From: Ignavibacteriae bacterium HGW-Ignavibacteriae-4
GTDB lineage: Bacteria; Bacteroidota; Ignavibacteria; Kapaibacteriales; UBA2268
Reading direction: 5' to 3'
NCBI GenBank assembly: GCA_002839765.1
Contig: PGYR01000002.1
Location: 62,001-126,000 of the forward strand
DNA length: 64,000 bases
Numbering within the stretch: the stretch's first letter is position 1; the number at the start of each line of letters is the position of its first letter. This document shows, piece by piece, positions 33,341 to 41,830 of this stretch. A model generated the notes under the pieces. That model did not search any database. It had not been told where the DNA came from and saw only the letters and a program-made list of their open reading frames with translations. The position numbers were made by a program, and so were the translations under genes.

Positions 33341-34726
33341 ATGGACGAAAGACGAACCGTTGAGTTAAGTTCACATCCGAAATTTGGATATAGACTTCTC
33401 AAATTTTTAGGGCCTGCATATCTGATTAGCGTCGGTTATATGGATCCGGGTAATTGGGCAACTGATATAGCCGGTGGAAGCCAATACGGTTATCAGCTTA
33501 TTTGGGTTCTAGTTCTATCGAATCTAATCGCCCTACTCTTCCAGAGTTTTTGTGTAAAGTTGGGTATAGTCACACAACTTGATTTGGCTCAACAATGTCG
33601 CAAGCATTATGGGAAATACACAAATTTTACTCTCTATATACTCGCCGAAATAGCAATAGCAGCAACAGATTTGGCAGAAGTACTAGGCATGGCAATTGGT
33701 CTAAATCTACTTTTCGGAATCCCACTATTATACGGAATATCTATATCTGTACTAGATACTTTATTAATTTTGATGTTACAAAAAGCTGGTGCTAGGAAAT
33801 TCGAGGCATTTATAATAGCGTTAGTAGGAGTAATCGGCATTTGTTTTGTATTCGAGATGATATATTCTAAACCAGATATTGCTGGTATATTTTCAGGATT
33901 GAAGCCGACTATTCCAGATAGCAATGCCCTTTACATAGCAATAGGAATTATCGGTGCAACTGTGATGCCTCATAATTTGTACCTTCATAGTGCAATCGTA
34001 CAATCTCGAAAAATAGGTAGTGATAAAAAGTCCATCAAAGAAGCAATAAAAGCTAATATAATCGATACTGGAATTGCTCTGAATTTGGCGCTATTCGTGA
34101 ATGCTGGGATACTTATACTTGCAGCTGCGGCATTCCATAGTAATGGCTACTTCCAAGTTTCAGAGATTCAAGAGGCATACAAATACCTCGAGCCATTATT
34201 AGGTACTAGTTGGGCAAGAATACTTTTTGCAGTTGCTCTAATTGCCGCAGGTCAAAGCTCAACTATAACTGGAACAATGGCTGGACAAGTAGTTATGGAA
34301 GGTTACTTGAATATCAGATTGAAACCGTGGTTACGCCGTTTGATAACTAGGCTTCTAGCGGTTATTCCTGCAATTATAGTCATATCAGTATTTGGTGAAG
34401 GAATGACAGGTGAATTACTTATACTAAGTCAGGTGATACTTAGTCTTCAGTTGGGATTTGCAGTGATTCCTCTTCTGCATTTCGTTAGTAATAAAAAGCT
34501 AATGGGTGATTTCGTTATTAAGAATCGAACAAAAGTACTTGGTTGGTTCTTCACTCTTATAATCGTAGCACTGAATCTTAACCTTGTTTTCGAAGAGATG
34601 AAAAGCTGGTTATCAAGTGGAGCAAACCTATTCTGGTTTTCAGTAATAATCGCATTTATCATCATTATAATTATTTTCTTAGTATATATTGTTTTCAATA
34701 AAAACAGACTGTCTGAAGAACATTAA
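33341..34726 (+). CDS. mntH: Nramp family divalent metal transporter
   Basis: This 461-residue inner-membrane protein imports Mn2+ or Fe2+ with protons. It has eleven to twelve hydrophobic helices and the two family signatures: MDPGNWATDIAGGSQYGY (Asp35-Pro-Gly-Asn38 in TM1) and ATVMPHNLYLHSAIVQSR (Met209-Pro-His-Asn212 in TM6), which form the metal site. It is transcribed alone from the promoter at 33274-33304. The overlapping inverted repeat there may bind a metal-dependent repressor. Unlike E. coli MntH (412), it has a longer C-terminal helix and tail. Confidence 0.95.
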   Translation: MDERRTVELSSHPKFGYRLLKFLGPAYLISVGYMDPGNWATDIAGGSQYGYQLIWVLVLSNLIALLFQSFCVKLGIVTQLDLAQQCRKHYGKYTNFTLYILAEIAIAATDLAEVLGMAIGLNLLFGIPLLYGISISVLDTLLILMLQKAGARKFEAFIIALVGVIGICFVFEMIYSKPDIAGIFSGLKPTIPDSNALYIAIGIIGATVMPHNLYLHSAIVQSRKIGSDKKSIKEAIKANIIDTGIALNLALFVNAGILILAAAAFHSNGYFQVSEIQEAYKYLEPLLGTSWARILFAVALIAAGQSSTITGTMAGQVVMEGYLNIRLKPWLRRLITRLLAVIPAIIVISVFGEGMTGELLILSQVILSLQLGFAVIPLLHFVSNKKLMGDFVIKNRTKVLGWFFTLIIVALNLNLVFEEMKSWLSSGANLFWFSVIIAFIIIIIIFLVYIVFNKNRLSEEH

Positions 34727-34798
34727 GACATTTGTATAGTAGATTATTCATATCTCTTAATAAGGATTCTGAACTTTATTTTTAGGTGTCACGTATTA

Positions 34799-34835
34799 TG
34801 TCAATACTTTAATAATCATAGGCATATTATTGACA
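34799..34835 (+). promoter_or_regulatory. Inverted repeat reaching the start codon of the 34835 gene
   Basis: TGTCAATA (34799-34806) and TATTGACA (34828-34835) are perfect 8-bp arms 21 bases apart. The second arm ends at the A of ATG 34835. In the mRNA the arms could pair and occlude the start; in DNA they could bind a dimeric regulator. Confidence 0.4.
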
Positions 34836-36004
34836 TGAAATCTACTATTTTGGTACTTACTTTTACTACTTTACTTTTCTCTGTTTTTCAGCTTAATGCT
34901 TTAGAAAGAAGCATAATAATTCCAGAGTTTATCAGATTACCCCAAGATAGCGTTGTCGCAGATAAGCTATTGAATTCACTAGAATCATTTCTAAAGCAGA
35001 AAGAAGCCCCAAACAACTCGAACACTCTTGTTAATCAGGATTATTTACTAGAAACATCTTTATTACTAGATGAAATAAAAGGAATTGAGAAAAGTTCTAA
35101 ATATAAAGATGATAACTTTTATAAATGTTACTTGAGCAGCTTAGTAAAGCTTAATGAAAAGCAGTATATAGTACAGTTCTCATATTTGGGAATTAGAGAG
35201 TCTAACCCACTACTAAAGGCAACTATCTCTTTAATTGCAACTGAGGTGGGTAATGAATTTCATTTTCATTCACCACTAAAATTCAACACATCAGCTTGGT
35301 CAAAAGCAGAAAAAGGGCTTATGACTATTTTTCATAAACCAAGTTTTGACTTATCAATTGCCAAAGATTATGTTGATTATACTAATAAATATGATAGAAT
35401 ATTAGGCGTAGAGGAAAAGCCAACAATTCTATATTGTGCAAGTAATTTCAATGAAGTTTTGAAGCTAGTAGGAGTCGATTACAAATCAGATTATAGTGGT
35501 GTTAATTACAATACAACAATGGCAGTTGAGCGAGACACAACGCTCATTGTAAATGGTTTACTTGCCTCGGAAGTAATCAAATTCGACCCGCATGACCATT
35601 GGCATAGCCGATTGCGAGCAGTGCTTGCTCCCAACGATACTTACAAACCAATTGATGAAGGATGTGCGTTCCTATTCGGAGGGAGTTGGGGATATAGTTG
35701 GGAAGATATAAAAAGGCGATTTTCTGATTATGTGAAGAATAATAATAACCCCGATTGGTTGAAACTATATGAAGATAGATTAGACATAGGTGATGAGCAA
35801 TACAAGCCATTGAATATGGATTATATAATTAATGCTTTCATAGTAAAAGAGCTTTACAAAGATGGTGATTTCACTAAAGTAATGAAATTACTAAGTATCG
35901 GTAGAAATCAAACTAATGAAAAATATTTCGAAGTATTAGAAGAAACTATGGGAATCAATCGAAAGAATTTCAATGAAGAAGTAGGGAAGTTAGTTAAAAA
36001 CTAA
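34835..36004 (+). CDS. Exported gluzincin-like protein with HDxxH and downstream DEG
   Basis: This 389-residue protein has a signal peptide (MKSTILVLTFTTLLFSVFQLNA). Near the middle it has FDPHDHWHSRLRAVL with His253-Asp254-x-x-His257, followed 18 residues later by IDEGCAFLFGGSWGYSWE with Glu275. This is the layout of gluzincin metallopeptidases (HExxH with a third Glu ligand), except that the catalytic Glu is Asp. It could be a weakly active or inactive zinc peptidase-like domain. I cannot name the family with certainty. The 3' end overlaps the next, convergent gene by 11 bases. Confidence 0.6.
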   Translation: MKSTILVLTFTTLLFSVFQLNALERSIIIPEFIRLPQDSVVADKLLNSLESFLKQKEAPNNSNTLVNQDYLLETSLLLDEIKGIEKSSKYKDDNFYKCYLSSLVKLNEKQYIVQFSYLGIRESNPLLKATISLIATEVGNEFHFHSPLKFNTSAWSKAEKGLMTIFHKPSFDLSIAKDYVDYTNKYDRILGVEEKPTILYCASNFNEVLKLVGVDYKSDYSGVNYNTTMAVERDTTLIVNGLLASEVIKFDPHDHWHSRLRAVLAPNDTYKPIDEGCAFLFGGSWGYSWEDIKRRFSDYVKNNNNPDWLKLYEDRLDIGDEQYKPLNMDYIINAFIVKELYKDGDFTKVMKLLSIGRNQTNEKYFEVLEETMGINRKNFNEEVGKLVKN

Positions 36005-36521
36005 TACTATCTCTTCTACAATACCAAAAAGGATCACAACCAGTAACGTTACATCCCCCCATTTTAAATGATTGTTCTTCTTCAATTATGGAACCAGAAT
36101 TATCAGTTGTATCGGTCTTATCATTTTCAAAAACAATCAAACCATAAACAATGGGTATTACTTTATCGATTTTCTTACATACTGGGCAAATAGAATCAGA
36201 CCTGCTATATTGACAATTCGAAACGAAGCTTATTTTCAAGTCTGTAACTGAATCACTGTTAACTCTAATGTTATTTAAAGTTGAATCGTCAAAGTAATTT
36301 ACATGTAGCTTTAAATCATAAACTCCTGCTTCTATATTTTTGATTTCGAAATTACCAATCGAATCAATATAAGATCCTTTTTTTAAACTTTTGATTTCAA
36401 TTGTGCCATAACGAACAGGTAGTTTTGAATTAGAGTAATATATTTCCCCTTTAATTGTACCTGTTGGTATTGCGTTCAGATTCAAAAAAATGAGAAAAAA
36501 TATGAGTATAGCAAACTTCAT
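35994..36521 (-). CDS. Exported small protein: carboxypeptidase-like regulatory domain plus Cys-rich tail
   Basis: This 175-residue protein has a signal peptide (MKFAILIFFLIFLNLNAIP) and one regulatory-like beta-sandwich (GTIKGEIYYSNSKLPVRYGT, IGNFEIKNIEAGVYDLKLHV). The C-terminal part carries CPVCKKIDKVIPIVYGL and CNVTGCDPFWYC, Cys pairs that could hold a metal ion or form disulfides. I do not know the function. The ATG lies three bases after the stop of the small gene 36525-36701, so the two are probably translated together. Confidence 0.6.
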   Translation of the reverse strand: MKFAILIFFLIFLNLNAIPTGTIKGEIYYSNSKLPVRYGTIEIKSLKKGSYIDSIGNFEIKNIEAGVYDLKLHVNYFDDSTLNNIRVNSDSVTDLKISFVSNCQYSRSDSICPVCKKIDKVIPIVYGLIVFENDKTDTTDNSGSIIEEEQSFKMGGCNVTGCDPFWYCRRDSISF

Positions 36522-36524
36522 TTA

Positions 36525-36701
36525 TCAATAGCTCTTGTTCTTTTTTTTTGGTTTTGATCTTAAATCTGGATTTGAATTAAATTCATTGTATTTACTAACT
36601 AAATCTTCATTACTAATAGTTCTATTATTTTTAAAGTCATCTTCTGATTTTCTTATTCTTACATTCAAATCTAATTTATTTTCACTTGTTTGTAAATCCA
36701 T
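36525..36701 (-). CDS. Small basic protein, 58 aa
   Basis: ATG 36701 to TGA 36525 encodes a 58-residue hydrophilic protein: DLQTSENKLDLNVRIRKSED, then ISNEDLVSKYNEFNSNP and a basic end RSKPKKKNKSY. There is no signal. It is followed after TAA and ATG by the exported gene on the same strand, so it probably belongs to that transcript. A ribbon-helix or small antitoxin-like role is conceivable, but no motif proves it. Confidence 0.45.
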   Translation of the reverse strand: MDLQTSENKLDLNVRIRKSEDDFKNNRTISNEDLVSKYNEFNSNPDLRSKPKKKNKSY

Positions 36702-36795
36702 AATCCATTAAGTCCAAATTTTATCGTTATAATTAAGTTTTTAGAGAACTGATTCAAATAGCAATTTAAAGAATTTCGTTATAACTCAAAAAAAA

Positions 36796-36820
36796 AGACT
36801 GCCTTTATTCAAGGCAGTCT
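36796..36820 (-). terminator. Rho-independent terminator of the FAH/flavin-reductase operon
   Basis: A perfect 10-bp stem (36796-36805 with 36811-36820, AGACTGCCTT with AAGGCAGTCT) has a five-base loop and is followed on the minus strand by about ten T residues. It is a textbook intrinsic terminator. Confidence 0.92.
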
Positions 36821-36845
36821 CATTTCAAATTTCGTTTGTCTTATT

Positions 36846-37805
36846 CTAAAAAACATTTCCAGTATAAACAACTGCGTCGAGTGCAAAGTCTATATCTTCG
36901 AAGTCGAGTGCTACTTTTGCAACTCGCTCGAAGAATATTTTTCTGCTATCGCCTTTCTTATGTAAAGAGAGAGCAATAGTTAGCAGAAACTCATAGTCGC
37001 CGAGTCTGGCGTGTCTGTCGAACATTTCTGGCTCCGCATCTATCAGCTCTATTTGCTCGTATCTTTTTCTAACATCTTCTATAGTGGGTAATTCATGTTG
37101 ACCTGCGATTTTACCCAAATCATTAGCAGTATAGAAATCAGATTTTTTTATGTAGTCTGGTAATTTATCATACCCCATACCTAATGTCAATCCCGGCTTT
37201 GCTAATTCAAAAAGTGCATCACCGTTCGCACGAGTATAATAGTTACCACCGTTTCTTCCGACCAAATCAATTTTGTAAGGATCTATATGCCCATCTGTCA
37301 TTATATCTTCGCTTATGTGATATTTGATAACTTCACAGATTGCGAAGTTTCCTGAGCCAGCGCCATCACCCATTTTCACCATATCTATTAGCTTGCACTC
37401 CATTTGGAATGGAGATTCTTTAACTCTCTTTGGCTTAACTAAATGTGAGTCTAATGGAGTAAACCCAGCTTTTACGAACTCATCTATATCTGCATCAAAT
37501 TCGCTAGATGCTAGGTTCATCTGCTCTACTATATCGAAAGTAACGGCGTGAACGACACATTCTCCAGTATCTAATAGATTCTGATAAGTGTCTTTAGTAG
37601 TATTGTCTCTGCCACGACGAGCAGGAGAGAATGCAATAGTCGGAGGATTAGCTCCAAAGGCATTGAAAAAAGAGAAAGGTGCCAAATTATTGACACCATC
37701 TTTACTAATTGTAGATACGAAGGCAATTGGTCTAGGGGCAATACCACCTAATAGGAAGCCGTGCCTTTTTCTAAGTTCTAAATCTTTTGGCTCTACTGAG
37801 TACAT
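36846..37805 (-). CDS. Flavin reductase-like FMN-binding split-barrel protein
   Basis: This 319-residue cytoplasmic protein has the DIM6/NTAB flavin reductase fold: GGIAPRPIAFVSTISKDGVNN, LAPFSFFNAFGANPPTIAFS, DTYQNLLDTGECVVHAVT and MECKLIDMVKMGDG. These enzymes bind FMN and either reduce it or act in oxidative catabolism. The last 90 residues after NDLGKIAGQHELPT are an added helical region, longer than the usual about 200-residue family. The start overlaps the FAH hydrolase stop by one base (TAATG), so the two are translationally coupled, probably in an aromatic compound pathway. Confidence 0.85.
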   Translation of the reverse strand: MYSVEPKDLELRKRHGFLLGGIAPRPIAFVSTISKDGVNNLAPFSFFNAFGANPPTIAFSPARRGRDNTTKDTYQNLLDTGECVVHAVTFDIVEQMNLASSEFDADIDEFVKAGFTPLDSHLVKPKRVKESPFQMECKLIDMVKMGDGAGSGNFAICEVIKYHISEDIMTDGHIDPYKIDLVGRNGGNYYTRANGDALFELAKPGLTLGMGYDKLPDYIKKSDFYTANDLGKIAGQHELPTIEDVRKRYEQIELIDAEPEMFDRHARLGDYEFLLTIALSLHKKGDSRKIFFERVAKVALDFEDIDFALDAVVYTGNVF

Positions 37806-38818
37806 TATACTTTTCTCTTTTTAGCTAATATAGAATAGTCATTGTTTGACAATACTATTTTATTTTTCAATGTTCCTAGTCCAGTTATTTCTAATGTCAT
37901 TTCATCGCCATCTTTTAACCAGATAGGTGTGAACTCTTCGCCCTTAGCTTTAGCCTCGTTCGCCCAAGTTCCATTCAGCTCCAAATAGCAGCCAGTTCCA
38001 ACTGTACCAGAACCAATAACTTCACCGGGTTGTATTTCTACTCCGTAAGATACTCTTTCTAGTATCTCTGCGAATGTGTAAGTAATGTCTTTAGTGTTCC
38101 CTTGAGAAACTTGTGTCCCATTGTGGAATGCTTTCATTGATAGCTTGTATATATTTCCTTTTGGAGTCGAGATTTTATATTCTTCCAACTCATCAGGAGT
38201 TACTAACCATGGGCCGATTACTGTTGCGAAATCTTTACCTTTTGCTGGGCCTAAGTTTAGCTTCATTTCTTCCATTTGTAGTAATCTAGCTGATAGGTCA
38301 TTCATTATAATATAGCCGAATATATAGTCATCAGCTTCTTCAGCGGTTACGTTTTTACCGTATTTACCAACTACTGCAGCTATTTCTAATTCAAAATCTA
38401 ATTTGTGTAAGTGGTCTAATTCAACAGGAACGTCACCCTCGCCCATTACTGCATTGTGATTAGTGAAATAGAAGATTGGGAATTCATCGAATTCTGGAAT
38501 CATATCTACACCACGGTTCTTACGAGCAGATGCAACGTGCTGTCTGAATGCATAACCATCACGACAAGAAGTAGGATGTGGCACAGGAGCTAACATTTTA
38601 GCTGGTGTTTCAGCAGTGAAGTCTTTAGCTAATAATTGTTTTTCGATTTCGCGAGCATTATTAAGCGCTTCGTCACCACCACGCATTAGAGATAGTATAT
38701 CACTAGGGACAGTAATGCCTAATTGAGAGCCAGATTTTTGCAAATCAGCTACTTTGCCATTTATGTAAAGGCCTAATCTTTCTTGGTTGTCTGAATTTAA
38801 AAACGATACGAATTTCAT
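37805..38818 (-). CDS. Fumarylacetoacetate hydrolase family protein
   Basis: This 337-residue enzyme has the FAH fold with the metal-binding set LDFELEIAAVVGKYGKN, the Asp-Leu-Ser motif in IIMNDLSARLLQ, the GKDFATVIGPWLVTPDEL block and the catalytic end block GEVIGSGTVGTGCYLELNG. Members cleave carbon-carbon bonds in beta-diketo acids of tyrosine and other aromatic catabolism. The length and the presence of NHNAVMGEGDVPVELDHLHK are like bacterial FahA relatives. It is the first gene of a two-gene operon with the flavin reductase. The exact substrate is not determined. Confidence 0.88.
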   Translation of the reverse strand: MKFVSFLNSDNQERLGLYINGKVADLQKSGSQLGITVPSDILSLMRGGDEALNNAREIEKQLLAKDFTAETPAKMLAPVPHPTSCRDGYAFRQHVASARKNRGVDMIPEFDEFPIFYFTNHNAVMGEGDVPVELDHLHKLDFELEIAAVVGKYGKNVTAEEADDYIFGYIIMNDLSARLLQMEEMKLNLGPAKGKDFATVIGPWLVTPDELEEYKISTPKGNIYKLSMKAFHNGTQVSQGNTKDITYTFAEILERVSYGVEIQPGEVIGSGTVGTGCYLELNGTWANEAKAKGEEFTPIWLKDGDEMTLEITGLGTLKNKIVLSNNDYSILAKKRKV

Positions 38819-38931
38819 ATTTATTCTTATTAGTTTATTAATTAAAAAGAGTAATACGAATTTACCAATAAATGATTGGAAAATAAAGAATGTTGAGTTT
38901 TATAATTGATATAGTAAGTAGAAGTAATGAT

Positions 38932-39180
38932 TTAGATAGTAATATCTAAGTAACCATTTTTAAGCTGCTTTTGTGCAGTTTCTTTGTTAGAGAGTTGAGT
39001 TTGGTTAAGCGAAGTAATAGAAACAACCTCTTTCTGAAGACCTTTTGAGCCCTCTCTAGCTTCCGTTTTTGGAGCTTCGACTACGGCTTTTTCTTCAGGT
39101 TTTGGTGCATTGCTATTCGCTCTCTCATTTGGCAATGGAGTTGAATAGTAATTATCTTGTATGTTATTACCTATTTGCAT
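38932..39180 (-). CDS. Hypothetical small hydrophilic protein, 82 aa
   Basis: I do not recognise this protein. It has no signal or membrane segment. It is rich in Asn, Glu, Lys and Pro in the first half (PNERANSNAPKPEEKAVVEA), so probably disordered, and has a short helical end (SNKETAQKQLKNGYLDI). It is divergent from prfA across a 109-base gap. It may be real, but evidence is limited to codon pattern and absence of overlap. Confidence 0.45.
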   Translation of the reverse strand: MQIGNNIQDNYYSTPLPNERANSNAPKPEEKAVVEAPKTEAREGSKGLQKEVVSITSLNQTQLSNKETAQKQLKNGYLDITI

Positions 39181-39233
39181 AATTCTAAACTAATAATTAA
39201 ATACATAATATCCAAATGATTAGATGTTTTTTA

Positions 39234-39263
39234 TTGAAACGATGCTAATTATATTTAATTTTG
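39234..39263 (+). promoter_or_regulatory. Sigma-A type promoter of prfA
   Basis: TTG at 39234-39236 and TAATTTTG at 39256-39263 are 19 bases apart, matching the Bacteroidota -33/-7 consensus. It lies 26 bases before the prfA start codon, leaving a short leader. Confidence 0.7.
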
Positions 39264-39289
39264 TAAAAGAAATATAAAACGGAAATATA

Positions 39290-40369
39290 ATGAACGAAAA
39301 GATAAAGTCGATTTTACTTAGGTACGAAGAGGTCAATAAGGAGCTAATGAACCCTGACTTAGTTAACGACCAAGCCAAATACAGAAAGATAACAACCGAA
39401 CATAAGAACCTTCTCCCTATAGTAGAAGCGGGTAAAAAGTACCTGAAAACTCTAGGCGATATAAAGCAAAACGATGAGCTAATCAATGACAAAACTGTTG
39501 ATCCAGACCTAAAAGAATTAGCATACGAAGATAATGAGTCACTAAAAGAAACTCGTGATGAATTAGAAGAGGACCTTAAAGTCTTACTAATCCCGAAAGA
39601 CCCTGATGATAATAAGAACTGTATCGTTGAGATTCGCTCAGGCGCAGGGGGAGACGAAGCTGCTATTTTCGCTGGTGATTTGTATCGTATGTATGAGAGG
39701 TATTTTGAACTACGTGGATTCAAATATGATATAATGAACATCAACAATGGTGAGAAAGGCGGTTTCAAAGAGGTTATAATGGAAGTAACTGCCGAAGATG
39801 CTTATGGTACTTTGAAATACGAGAGTGGTGTACACCGTGTGCAACGTGTACCAGAGACAGAATCGCAAGGAAGATTGCATACATCAGCAGCATCAGTAGT
39901 AGTACTACCAGAAGCTGATGACCTAGACGTAGAAGTTCTCGACAAAGATATAAAGAAAGATACATACCGTGCTTCTGGAGCAGGTGGTCAGCACGTCAAC
40001 AAGACTGAATCTGCTGTAAGGCTAACCCACATACCTACTGGTATAGTTGTGGAATGCCAAGATGAGCGTTCTCAAATCAAGAACCATGCAAGAGCACTTA
40101 AAGTACTAAAAGCTAGAATTTACGAGCGTGAAGTTCAAAGACAAAACGCCGAAATTGCATTGCAAAGAAAAACGATGGTTTCAACTGGTGATAGATCAGC
40201 TAAAATCCGTACTTACAACTATCCTCAAAATAGAGTTACAGATCACCGTTTGGAAGGGGACGCAAAAAATTATAGTTTAAAGGAAATAGTTGAAGGAAAT
40301 TTGACAAATATTATTGAAAATCTGATAATCGCTGAAAGAGCGGAAATACTAAAAGCAGGTAATAACTAA
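39290..40369 (+). CDS. prfA: Peptide chain release factor 1
   Basis: This 359-residue cytoplasmic protein recognises UAA and UAG stop codons and triggers peptide release. It has the RF1 anticodon-like P-x-T motif ([16 protein letters not shown]) and the catalytic GGQ (Gly232-Gly-Gln234) in [20 protein letters not shown]. The length equals the E. coli protein (360). It is followed after four bases by a RimB-like protease and then rimK, so it heads an operon devoted to translation and ribosomal protein modification. The upstream promoter is listed separately. Confidence 0.97.
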   Translation: MNEKIKSILLRYEEVNKELMNPDLVNDQAKYRKITTEHKNLLPIVEAGKKYLKTLGDIKQNDELINDKTVDPDLKELAYEDNESLKETRDELEEDLKVLLIPKDPDDNKNCIVEIRSGAGGDEAAIFAGDLYRMYERYFELRGFKYDIMNINNGEKGGFKEVIMEVTAEDAYGTLKYESGVHRVQRVPETESQGRLHTSAASVVVLPEADDLDVEVLDKDIKKDTYRASGAGGQHVNKTESAVRLTHIPTGIVVECQDERSQIKNHARALKVLKARIYEREVQRQNAEIALQRKTMVSTGDRSAKIRTYNYPQNRVTDHRLEGDAKNYSLKEIVEGNLTNIIENLIIAERAEILKAGNN

Positions 40370-40373
40370 GCTG

Positions 40374-40796
40374 ATGCAAACTATAGGCAGAATAGAGAAA
40401 GTAAATTTAGTTGATTTGGGATTCCTAGACTTGGATTCTAAAATTGACTCAGGTGCTTCTACATCTGCACTACATGCTCAAAATATAAAAAAAGTAAAAA
40501 TAGATGATAAGTATTATGTCATATTTCGGATGTTGGATAAATCGCATCCTTCTTACGAAGATAATGATATAAAATTACCTCTCTACAAGATAAAAAGAGT
40601 AAAAAGCTCAAATGGATTTACACAGAAAAGGTATTCTATTCAAACTAGGATGAAATTAGGTAAGAAAATATACCGAATTGAATTCACATTAACCGACCGA
40701 AAAGATATGAAATACCCTATCTTACTAGGTACCAAGTTCCTAAAAAAGAAATTTTTAATCGATGTTTCCAACAAATTTATAATATCAAGCCAATGA
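40374..40796 (+). CDS. RimB-like retropepsin-type aspartic protease (DUF785)
   Basis: This 140-residue protein has the family motif KIDSGASTSALHA, with catalytic Asp25-Ser26-Gly27, and the conserved C-terminal YPILLGTKFL before IDVSNK. It belongs to the small RimK-associated, retropepsin-like proteases formerly called ATP-dependent zinc proteases. In Pseudomonas the related RimB modulates RimK-dependent glutamylation of ribosomal protein S6. It is four bases after prfA and overlaps rimK by four bases (ATGA), a clear translational unit. Confidence 0.88.
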   Translation: MQTIGRIEKVNLVDLGFLDLDSKIDSGASTSALHAQNIKKVKIDDKYYVIFRMLDKSHPSYEDNDIKLPLYKIKRVKSSNGFTQKRYSIQTRMKLGKKIYRIEFTLTDRKDMKYPILLGTKFLKKKFLIDVSNKFIISSQ

Positions 40797-41716
40797 AAAA
40801 AATAGTCGTACTATCTGCTAACAAGCATCTCTATTCCACCAAAAGATTGGTAGAAGCAATAGAACAACGTGGGTACGAAGCCCAAGTTGTCAATCATACA
40901 AAATGCTCACTACTAATGGAAAAGGGAAATCCTATGGTGTATTATAATGGTGAGCCAATTACTAATGTTGGTGCCGTAATCCCAAGAATAGGAGCTTCCG
41001 TTACTATGTATGGTACTGCTGTAGTTCGCCAATTTGAGTTAATGAAAGTATTTTGTGCTATAGAATCACAAGCTATTGTTCGTTCGAGAGACAAATTACG
41101 AAGTTTGCAAATAATGGCTAGAGAGGATTTGGGAGTACCCAAAACTGTTTTCGCAAAGCACCCAAAAAATGAAGATGCTGAAGTACTACTAAAACAAATT
41201 GGCGGTATGCCAGTTATTATCAAACTATTGGAAGGGACTCAAGGCCTTGGTGTAGTTTTAACTGAAACTCGTAAGGCAGCAAAATCTGTAATAGAAGCCT
41301 TCTCTGGTCTGAAAACAAGTATTCTGATCCAAGAATTTATCAAAGAAGCTGGTGGCTCGGACATCAGAGTATTCATTGTAGATGGTAAAATAGTTGGTTC
41401 AATGAAAAGAACTGGTGCCGATGGTGATTTCCGTTCTAATATTCACCGTGGTGGAACAGCAGAGGTTATAAAGCTAACATCTAAAGAGAAAAGAGCGGCA
41501 CTAAAAGCTGCCGAATCTATGGGGTTATCAATTGCTGGTGTAGATTTACTCCAATCTTCACGAGGCCCACTAATACTAGAAGTGAACTCATCACCCGGTT
41601 TGCAAGGTATAGAAAAAGCAACAGGTGTTGATATAGCTGGTAAGATCGTTGAGTATATTGAGTCTCACATGATTGCCGAGATAAAACCTCGGAAGAAAAA
41701 GAAGATAGTGGTTTAA
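40793..41716 (+). CDS. rimK: Ribosomal protein S6-glutamate ligase, RimK
   Basis: This 307-residue ATP-grasp enzyme adds Glu residues to the C terminus of ribosomal protein S6, or makes poly-alpha-glutamate. It has AVIPRIGASVTMYGTAVVRQ, IIKLLEGTQGLGVVL (ATP lid), IQEFIKEAGGSDIRVFIVDG, GDFRSNIHRGGTAE and the metal-binding LILEVNSSPGLQGIE. Length matches E. coli RimK (300). The C terminus ends in a basic tail (RKKKKIVV). It is the last gene of the prfA-protease-rimK operon. Confidence 0.95.
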   Translation: MKKIVVLSANKHLYSTKRLVEAIEQRGYEAQVVNHTKCSLLMEKGNPMVYYNGEPITNVGAVIPRIGASVTMYGTAVVRQFELMKVFCAIESQAIVRSRDKLRSLQIMAREDLGVPKTVFAKHPKNEDAEVLLKQIGGMPVIIKLLEGTQGLGVVLTETRKAAKSVIEAFSGLKTSILIQEFIKEAGGSDIRVFIVDGKIVGSMKRTGADGDFRSNIHRGGTAEVIKLTSKEKRAALKAAESMGLSIAGVDLLQSSRGPLILEVNSSPGLQGIEKATGVDIAGKIVEYIESHMIAEIKPRKKKKIVV

Positions 41717-41749
41717 GGTTTAGAATAAAAAATAGATTCTAATTGACTT

Positions 41750-41779
41750 GCCCCCAATAACATGCTTAGAAAAGGGGGC
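41750..41779. terminator. G+C-rich hairpin between rimK and convergent barrel gene
   Basis: GCCCCC (41750-41755) pairs with GGGGGC (41774-41779) around an 18-base loop. It lies between two convergent genes, where a bidirectional terminator is expected. There is no T-run on either side, so it is a weak candidate. Confidence 0.4.
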
Positions 41780-41830
41780 TTCGGATAATTCATCTATTTG
41801 TAAAAGTGTAGAGATTCGAAGAAATTAAAC

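Noticed and set aside
41750-41779. Treating this hairpin as a strong intrinsic terminator
   Set aside because: The stem is G+C-rich but there is no T-run on either strand; kept only as a weak candidate.
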